NCBI GenBank assembly: GCA_964019415.1
Contig: OZ025870.1
Location: 3,319,408 to 3,383,407, forward strand
Source: Ianthella basta
Taxonomy: Eukaryota > Porifera > Demospongiae > Verongiida > Ianthellidae
Length of the DNA stretch: 64,000 bases
Reading direction: 5' to 3'
Shown: positions 57,532 to 64,000 of the stretch, in pieces
Position numbering within the stretch: position 1 is the first letter of the stretch
Layout: each line of letters opens with the position of its first letter
Translations under genes and position numbers: made by a program
The notes under the pieces: generated by a model
Told to the model about the DNA's origin: nothing
The model's database searches: none
What the model saw: only the letters and a program-made list of their open reading frames with translations

Positions 57532-58385
57532 CTTTGTTGCTCTCACAAAGTCCATGTTGCCAGTGAGCCCACTGAGGAGGGCTACCTTGAAGTTCTGAGC
57601 CAGGAGCTGGGTCACGTTCAATTCAAACAGACCAGGTATTCGTACCCTGGTCACACGAAGCTCTTGATAGGCCCACAGTGCATTCTTTTCAGCTGAGTAT
57701 TGGATTATGTTCTGCATAAAGGCCTTATTTATTAGGAAAGTGATTGTGGTACTGTTACCAGACCGAATTCTATCAGCAGTGATCTCATCCAGTGGAATTT
57801 TGTAGGCCTCATAGACAAGCAGGACCACCATGTCTTTGCAATCCATACGTGTAATCTCATCCAGGTCCCTCACGGAAGTGATCTCAAGTTGTGGCACATG
57901 TACCCTGATTTGCTCATCTGTAGTGGCACCCTTTTCAAGGTAATCCTTCAATTTGGATGCTTTATAGTAGAAACGTAAATAGTATTCATATCGCTGCAAA
58001 AGTTTGGCGGCTAACAATTTTTCCTTCTTTGGTAGGCAGTTGACAATCTTCAACAGTAGATTTGTATCCTCCCACATCTTCGGGACATCTAATTCCTCCA
58101 GGAGCTGTGTGACTTTCAAACCATCAGGGATATTGCTTTTATCTCCCTTGTTCCGCTTCATTTGAAGGTATACACGTGCTGATCTTGCCATGCGATCCCA
58201 GTGCTGCTCGTTGCGATCCAGGATGTCCGCAATACACATATAGGTGTTATGATACAGATCCATAAGCACATCAGATGGCTGCAATTCCCGATACTCAGCT
58301 TGTTGCAATGCTCTGATAACGTATCTGCGTTCATCCTCTTCCACGTCAAACTCAGAAGACACACAGGCCATTAAAGACTGGCATT
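57532..58385 (-). CDS. Large helical exon of unknown family (284 codons)
   Basis: The 854-nt minus-strand exon has an acceptor (TATGCAG) and a donor (ACAAAG then GTGTGT). It opens ECQSLMACVSSEFDVEEDER and continues through LQPSDVLMDLYHNTYMCIAD and DVPKMWEDTNLLLKIVNCLP to VALLSGLTGNMDFVRATK. It is rich in charged amphipathic helices with no signal peptide or membrane segment. I do not recognise the family; the position after a CARD-like exon in the paralogous arrangement suggests a signalling protein. Phase 1 at the start matches the 90-nt linker exon exactly. Confidence 0.8.
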
Positions 58386-58458
58386 CTGCATAAAAGACGA
58401 TGAATACAGTGACTAAATAATTGATAAAACAGATTGAGAAATGTGCATTGCAGCTCAC

Positions 58459-58548
58459 CAGTGTGCCCTCCACTGCTTTTAAATGCCAAGGGAGTAATTG
58501 TGCCTTCATTAGAGACTGTTATCTTAGACCTCACAACTGTAGCTTGGA
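58459..58548 (-). CDS. 90-nt linker exon, copy 3, joined to the large exon
   Basis: It has the same length and phases as 2575-2664 and 10257-10346. It reads ATVVRSKITVSNEGTITPLA then FKSSGGHT. It is more diverged than the other two, and the KRP motif is replaced by RSK. The 73-nt intron to the large exon has good GT-AG ends. Confidence 0.7.
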
Positions 58549-58559
58549 CTAAGTCTCCA

Positions 58560-59400
58560 TCTGTTAGGTACAGGATAAACTGAATAATAATTACTACATT
58601 CCAAGAACAACTGGATAGCCAGGATAATTTAAAGCACCCTGTTCTCATGAATACTTTGATAGGTCAACAGCTATATCTGCTCATGAAGCAATCAGGTTCA
58701 TTCTAGTTAGCTAGCAGCCGAGTACTAAATCATCAAGAGACAATGTAGATAGGCCCCTTCTCTATTGACAGTATGCAGTTCCATAAAATGACATTGACAA
58801 CGTTTAGTATCTTTGGCAGCTTTTTTTGTTATATCTATTCATATTCATTGGTCAACAAAGTTAATGGCTGCTGCATGGGCAAGAAATGCATTGTGCAAGC
58901 ATGAACCAAACCTATGCATGATTAATCATACAAATCCATTTGCCAGACTAGACAAAGGACAAAAGTAGTTGCCAAGCACTACATGTCAGGAGAAACACAA
59001 ATGGATAGGTACAAAGAAATGATGCTGTACAAAAATGTATACCAACCATTGTAAACACTTGTAATTGAGTCATCAGTGTCGAAGTTATTCCTGAACTATA
59101 GAATTACTTGCTATCTACAGCATATTATGTGCATGGTGACGGTGGTGAATTTCTAAGGAGAACATGGTGTTTGTGCTCAGACTCCGACCCCCAAAAGAGG
59201 GTGTAGCCTTAGCATAAATGCAGTCTGGGTACACGAGACTATGGGGGGTAGCAATGTTTCCGCAGCATCAGAGGACAATAACTGGCAACAGACACAGCAT
59301 GTTGATCTTCACGATAGCAAATGACAATCACTCTGCCACACTGTGAGACAGCATGGCCTAATAGATAGGGAATAAGTTACAGAATAGGAGTCTGTCTATG
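58560..59400. other. Intron DNA, no feature recognised
   Basis: AT-rich, with short frames only. Confidence 0.35.
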
Positions 59401-59567
<167 letters not shown>

Positions 59568-60120
59568 CCTGATCCCAGTGATTAGCAGAAGCTAAATGAG
59601 TAGACCAGTAGGGCAACAGATTTAAAGTCAACATGGCTTTCGGAAACTTGATTAAGCTTGGATACAAGCCTAGACGTACTTGTCTACCATAACACTGGGG
59701 AGTACAAGCAACTTGCATAATTATTCTTTCTTTGGCCTAGCACACTTTATAGTGTTTAGCACTGACCATACCTATGCTAGCCACCTAACTTGGCACTAAT
59801 CTCCGAAACCGACCAGAGGATTCACAGCAAACGCAGTCCGAATGCCGAAGCGCTATCCAGAGGGTGTCCTCGGCGGGGTTTTCCTGCGATAGCTTGCAAA
59901 ATGAAGGTTTGCGCAGACTCACCATACATTACAATGGGACGCCATCTTTGTTTACAGAGGAAAACAAAGTAGATTTCTAAATTTGCAGTGAATTCCTTTG
60001 TTAAACCTCCTCCTGGGGAGATGGTGCAATGATAGGCTTCTGCAATGAGTCCATTATGTCATTGCAAATATTCGTTTCTTCCTACAACGCAATAAATATT
60101 TGCAACCACTGCATTGCGAA

Positions 60121-60385
60121 TATGCCAAACATTAAGGGCAACATTGGACTAACCAAGAAATCAATACATTCAGGGATGATGAGAGCGCTTGGGAACTGCC
60201 AACAATTGGAGGGCGATACGAGACACTTGACCTTGCAGGTGATTCGTGGTGGAAGAGGAGACACATGCTCACTCCAGAGTCACCGCCAGAAATCAGCTGA
60301 AGGGAACAACAAGGAATCAGCTCAAGGGAAGAACCATGCAAGTCAGCTAAAAGGAACACCCAGCCACATGCAACTCCATAGCTAA
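60121..60385 (+). CDS. Small plus-strand ORF kept open in one duplicate
   Basis: The ATG opens MPNIKGNIGLTKKSIHSGMM and runs on as RALGNCQQLEGDTRHLTLQ, with a possible donor (TTGCAG then GTGATT). The copy at about 4884 has a stop after RALRNR. It is basic and Ser/Gln-rich downstream, and unrecognised. It could be chance. Confidence 0.25.
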
Positions 60386-60446
60386 CTGCAACTATACAAT
60401 GTCTATAGCTATCACTCAGTAGCCATTACTTGGTAGCCAGGTTTGG

Positions 60447-60535
60447 AAGTGCTTAGCATCAGAAGCACTGGCATCGGAAGCACCTGCGTCAGACGCCGCA
60501 GCAGAGGAGGACGCCAAAAGTGCCCTTCTCTGCTA
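60447..60535 (+). CDS. Ala/Glu-rich frame open in both duplicates
   Basis: The frame LASEALASEAPASDAAAEED then AKSALLC and stop is matched at about 5185-5260 by LASKALEAPASGTAAEEGAE then GALLC and stop, with length differences in multiples of three. That is weak evidence for coding; no start or acceptor is certain. Confidence 0.25.
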
Positions 60536-60865
60536 GTACAATTAATGTACAAAATCAATGAGAAAAGCAATATTTAACAAACTGAGCTGCATGGTATCAG
60601 CAATTAGCTTTTACACAATTATAATAGCTACTGTACGCATCATTAAACATGACATTATAAGTGAAAACTGCCAGCAAACAGATAACGGCTACTGAAGAAT
60701 GGGAAACCACTAACGGCTAACATCTATCAATGATTGATTAACGGTTAAATGTGATTCACGAAATTTAACAGTTATTTACAGACTTATGTCACTTCAGGTG
60801 TAATATTCTGTTCTACAATCAATTTTGAGGTGATTTTGACAGCGTACCGCAAGCAGCTAATTACT

Positions 60866-61478
60866 TAGTCTGACGTAGCCCAGACCCACTTCCAGCCATT
60901 TTATATTGCGCAAAGGGCAGGAAGTGGGTCTGGTAGATTTCCTATGCGAGGCTGGTTCCTCCCACGCAGTACGGTAGGTGTGAAAATCATAACTTCACAC
61001 CCACAAGTTTTGATAGTTGGAGACCAGTGGGCCTACAACTATAGCCACTGACGTTGGCATCGTGTACCCTCGTACGCGATCTTATACGGCTGGCAAAAGG
61101 CTGTAAATAAGAGACTTACCAAAGCCAGTCGGCAGTGACACGAAGACATCTTGCCCCGATACGAACCTGTCAATCGCTAGCAACTGCTCCTCCTTCAGCT
61201 TCTCGTAGCCGTGCTCCTTCGCAACTTCGGCGATCAGCACTCGTTTACCACCTCTGACGCACTCTCGTTCACCACCTCTGACGCTCGCTTTGGCCATCTT
61301 TGTTTACACCAAACTAACCCACAGCGAGTGTCGGAGAATATCAAAGCATCATTAACATTTCACGCCCACCGATTCCCGGGGGTATTGAACATCGACACCT
61401 GGCAAATCTACCAGACCCACTTCCTGCCCTTTGCGCAATGTAAAATGGCTGGAAGTGGGTCTGGGCTACGTCAGACTA
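60866..61478. mobile_element. Mutator-like element carrying a helicase fragment, 613 bp
   Basis: TIRs of about 76 bp with a single mismatch begin TAGTCTGACGTAGCCCAGAC. An exact 9-bp duplication CTAATTACT lies at 60857-60865 and 61479-61487. The duplicate locus at about 5577 has the site once and no insertion. The TIR belongs to the same family as the MITEs at 15735 and 15878. Each TIR is itself a hairpin (cagacccacttcc ... ggaagtgggtctg). The only cargo is a RecQ-type fragment. Confidence 0.88.
61082..61297 (-). pseudogene. Captured RecQ-type DNA helicase fragment
   Basis: The minus-strand ORF of 71 codons ends LKEEQLLAIDRFVSGQDVFV then SLPTGFGKSLIYSLLPAV and stop. This is the start of a RecQ-like helicase core: the Gln-containing motif 0 (EEQLLAI) and Walker A (LPTGFGKS). 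Everything after motif I is missing, so no helicase activity is possible. It lies entirely within a 9-bp-TSD transposon, which indicates gene-fragment capture (Pack-MULE style). Confidence 0.8.
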
Positions 61479-62118
61479 CTAATTACTCAGCTTTTATTTT
61501 GAGGAGAGACTCTTTGTACAGGAATGTTGCCTGAATCCTTGCAGCTGCTGCAGAAAAGCTTGATAGCAATTGTTGCCAGTCTGCAGATGAGTAAGACGGG
61601 CACTTTATCGGACTGATGTTAGTGGGCACTGGAAACACTGAGTGCAACTGCAGTGACAACCGGGTGATTTCCAATACTCGCACCTTTCGTGCATTTATAA
61701 GATTACATGCTGAATAAGTATTTGCACCTGCATGCAAGCAACTGGTAACAGTTATCATTCACTGTTGGTGGACAATGGTTAACTCTTTGCCTATATTGGT
61801 TGCCATCTAGTGTCATGCATTTTAATGAGACAAATGAATTGCAAAAAATGGGCTGTAATAGGTTAAATTTAACCACCTTTGATCCGGTGACAAATGTGTT
61901 TACATATAGATGTACAGGTACAGATCCGTTGCAATGCTATCACACTCAAGCCAAACATTATTCAACTCAAGTCAAATATTCCCCAAGGGGGTAAGTATCG
62001 CTGGATGACAAAGATGCTACCCCCGTCAGTATCTCTTTGCACATGAGAAGGCAAGGACATATCATCAGAAACAACAAGCCCTAGTATTTCACACTGTTGT
62101 TCCAGAACATGATAGGAG

Positions 62119-62743
62119 CAAGAGTAGATAAGAGATGAGAGTGTGCAACCGCGTATACGCACCCGTAACAGCATTTTTCTAAAATGATGCAGCAACACGT
62201 CACACGTGGGCATGGTAACGCTACTTAATAGTCTGATGTCACCTTTAATAATAACAATAACAATAACAATAACTCAATCTGCCAGTCTGTATGTACTCGG
62301 CAACGATTGTGAGCCCTTCGGTTTGTTAGTCGGGAGTTGCAACAATATCCAGGACACCACTGCAGCGCCCGCTAGGAAGGACCAGGACAGCAGGCATGGA
62401 TTTGGGTCACAGCGCTGCCATCCACAGCTCCGCAGCACCGTCCTCCGAGTTTCATGGTGGCTACGCATTAAGTTCTAGGCTCGATCTATCCAGTGAAGAG
62501 ACCGGCGTCAACCAGCTGGTCCTGGACATCGTTGAAACTCCCGATTAACAAACCAAGAGCTGCGCAATCGATGCCGAATACGTACAGACTGGAGGATGGA
62601 GTTAATGGTATTCATCGATTACATCAGAATATTAAGTAGCATTACCATGCCCACGTGTGACGTGTTGCTACGTCATTTTAGAAAAATGCTGTTATACATG
62701 CAGGGATACGCGATTGCATACTCTCATCTCTTATCTACTCTTG
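62119..62743. mobile_element. hAT-like non-autonomous transposon, 625 bp
   Basis: TIRs extend about 110 bp from CAAGAGTAGATAAGAG. The flanks give a 7-8 bp duplication (ATAGGAG, or GATAGGAG if the terminal G is shared). The duplicate locus at about 6202 has an uninterrupted gataggagtcatg. The interior contains an (aataac)n run near 62250-62275 and no transposase. Confidence 0.8.
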
Positions 62744-64000
62744 ATAGGAGTCATGCTGTGCTCTTCACAAACTTACAGAGTCTTTTTTATGCATGCCTAG
62801 AGGAAGCTTTAGAGAAGGCAGTGCTAAGAGAGTCCTGATGCTTCAGCAGCGCTGAATCACATTGACAGGGTTGTTGAAGTATAAGTAGCTAGCACTCTAG
62901 AGAAATTTGCCCCTGAGCAGCAAATTTCTGGAGCTGAAATATGGTTGCACTTCTAGGACCACAATGGTTTGAGATGCATATGCAGCTACATTGTAGCCAG
63001 CAACCCATGCTTCTTCTCGGGTATACCATGCCTATTCAATGGAGATGGTCTATGTACCATGGTTATACAAAAGAAAGACAACTTTTGTGAACTACATACA
63101 CATGGTAGGAAAGATGGGGGGGGGAATGGTAGTGAAATGCACCAGAGCCAGCATTGGCTATAGATCATGGAGGTTGCTGTACTGCCACTTTCTCCTCCCC
63201 CTCTCTTTCCTACCAAGTGCAGTTCACAACATTGTCTTTTGCATGCTTATACACTTATATCTGACATGCAGACAGAACCTCTTTCTGCTTTGCAAAATAT
63301 AGGCTTGTTTATCCACCAAAATGCAAGTGACCAGTGTACCAGTCATTCTCGTAAGCGACTGTTCACGCCACTTGTCTCGCGCAAAACCAGTTAGTTGGAG
63401 AGCACAGAGAAGCTTCAGTAGTTCAGTTCTTCAGTAGCGACCTGTATCATGCTCTAAGCAGGTAAAGCCATGGTTGGTGTCTGGAGTAACACAGAGGTGC
63501 TTCTTTCCATCAAAATGTGCATGGGAGAGGGCCGCTCAGGCGGTAATTACAGATAACTGCGCCTTTTGTTCCGAAATTTGGCATCTACGCAATGAAAATC
63601 CTCAGTTGTAGACTACTATAGTCCCTTTCCGCACTTCATTTGCATTACTCAAGCCTGTTTTGCTGTAACTAGTGTAAATGGGGGCTCATGAACCAATGAG
63701 AACCAATCCATAGAACGGTTCTCATAACCGGTTATGGAACTGTTCCACTAGTGTAAATGGGCTGTGAGTGTTATGTAGTACAGCGATCATTCAGCATTAA
63801 TGAGTTAATGCATAGCAGTATGTTGCCGACTATGAGGTAAGATCGCAGTTAATTCTTGATGATGACTATATAACAAATCCAGTCTTCTCGCTGATGGTTC
63901 ACTTTGTGACAATAAGTACAGTGAACATCAGCAATATGTAAAATGTACATACGTGGCTAGGGATATTATTCTAAACTCCCACATCCGCAACATGAAGTAT

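Larger units (their letters stand above)
59905..64000 (+). repeat. Segmental duplication, copy 2 (pairs with 4660-7110)
   Basis: It aligns in order and direct orientation with copy 1 from catacattacaatgggac onward and is still aligned at the window edge. It is longer because two DNA transposons (60866-61478, 62119-62743) were inserted. By analogy with copy 1 the CARD-like exon should lie just beyond 64000. Confidence 0.8.

Overview
The window looks like nuclear DNA of an invertebrate. My best guess is a sponge (demosponge). Coding sequence is split by GT-AG introns, intergenic and intron DNA is AT-rich and full of small DNA transposons, microsatellites and tagctagc-type words, and the readable protein domains (Kelch, ankyrin, coiled coil, CARD-like death fold, PHD) form expanded, tandemly duplicated genes. 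The species assignment is inference. Almost all genic signal is on the minus strand. Exons were called from open frames plus splice sites, codon phase and agreement between paralogous copies.

Layout, left to right. 1-9 kb: the 3' part of a minus-strand gene with a CARD-like exon (7190-7549) and a 90-nt linker exon (2575-2664), separated by a roughly 2.4 kb duplicated block (about 4660-7110), then a plus-strand PHD-finger remnant. 9-14 kb: an hAT-like MITE, a third orphan copy of the 90-nt exon, and a group of GC-rich fold-back repeats that recurs in inverse orientation at 26-29 kb. 14-25 kb: a tandem duplication of a Kelch gene. The right copy (22149-23126) is intact. The left copy is a truncated pseudogene and carries a 5.0 kb CACTA-type transposon whose empty site survives in the right copy.

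29-45 kb: two copies of an eight-exon cassette (coiled coil, Pro-rich coiled coil, ankyrin repeats, an unrecognised Trp/Arg-rich region) in direct tandem on the minus strand, possibly one gene with an internal repeat. Both copies have one intron made almost entirely of a long fold-back element and another intron that opens inside a (GT)n microsatellite. Copy A alone received a TTAA-flanked transposon. 45-55 kb: a stretch without confirmed exons holding a TIR element with an 11 x 57-bp minisatellite, an apparently intact 1328-aa non-LTR retrotransposon (zinc fingers, reverse transcriptase, restriction-like endonuclease) wedged between GA microsatellites, and a piggyBac-like MITE.

55-64 kb: upstream exons that may belong to the same minus-strand gene (an 854-nt exon joined in phase to the 90-nt linker exon), then a second copy of the 4660-7110 block. 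That second copy was later hit by a Mutator-like element carrying a RecQ helicase fragment and by an hAT-like element. The order of pieces at 56-64 kb matches 1.4-7.1 kb, so the two ends of the window are paralogous. Put together, they suggest a gene type of CARD-like domain, linker, large helical exon, coiled coil and ankyrin repeats, which would be a plausible signalling scaffold; the full chain is not proven here.
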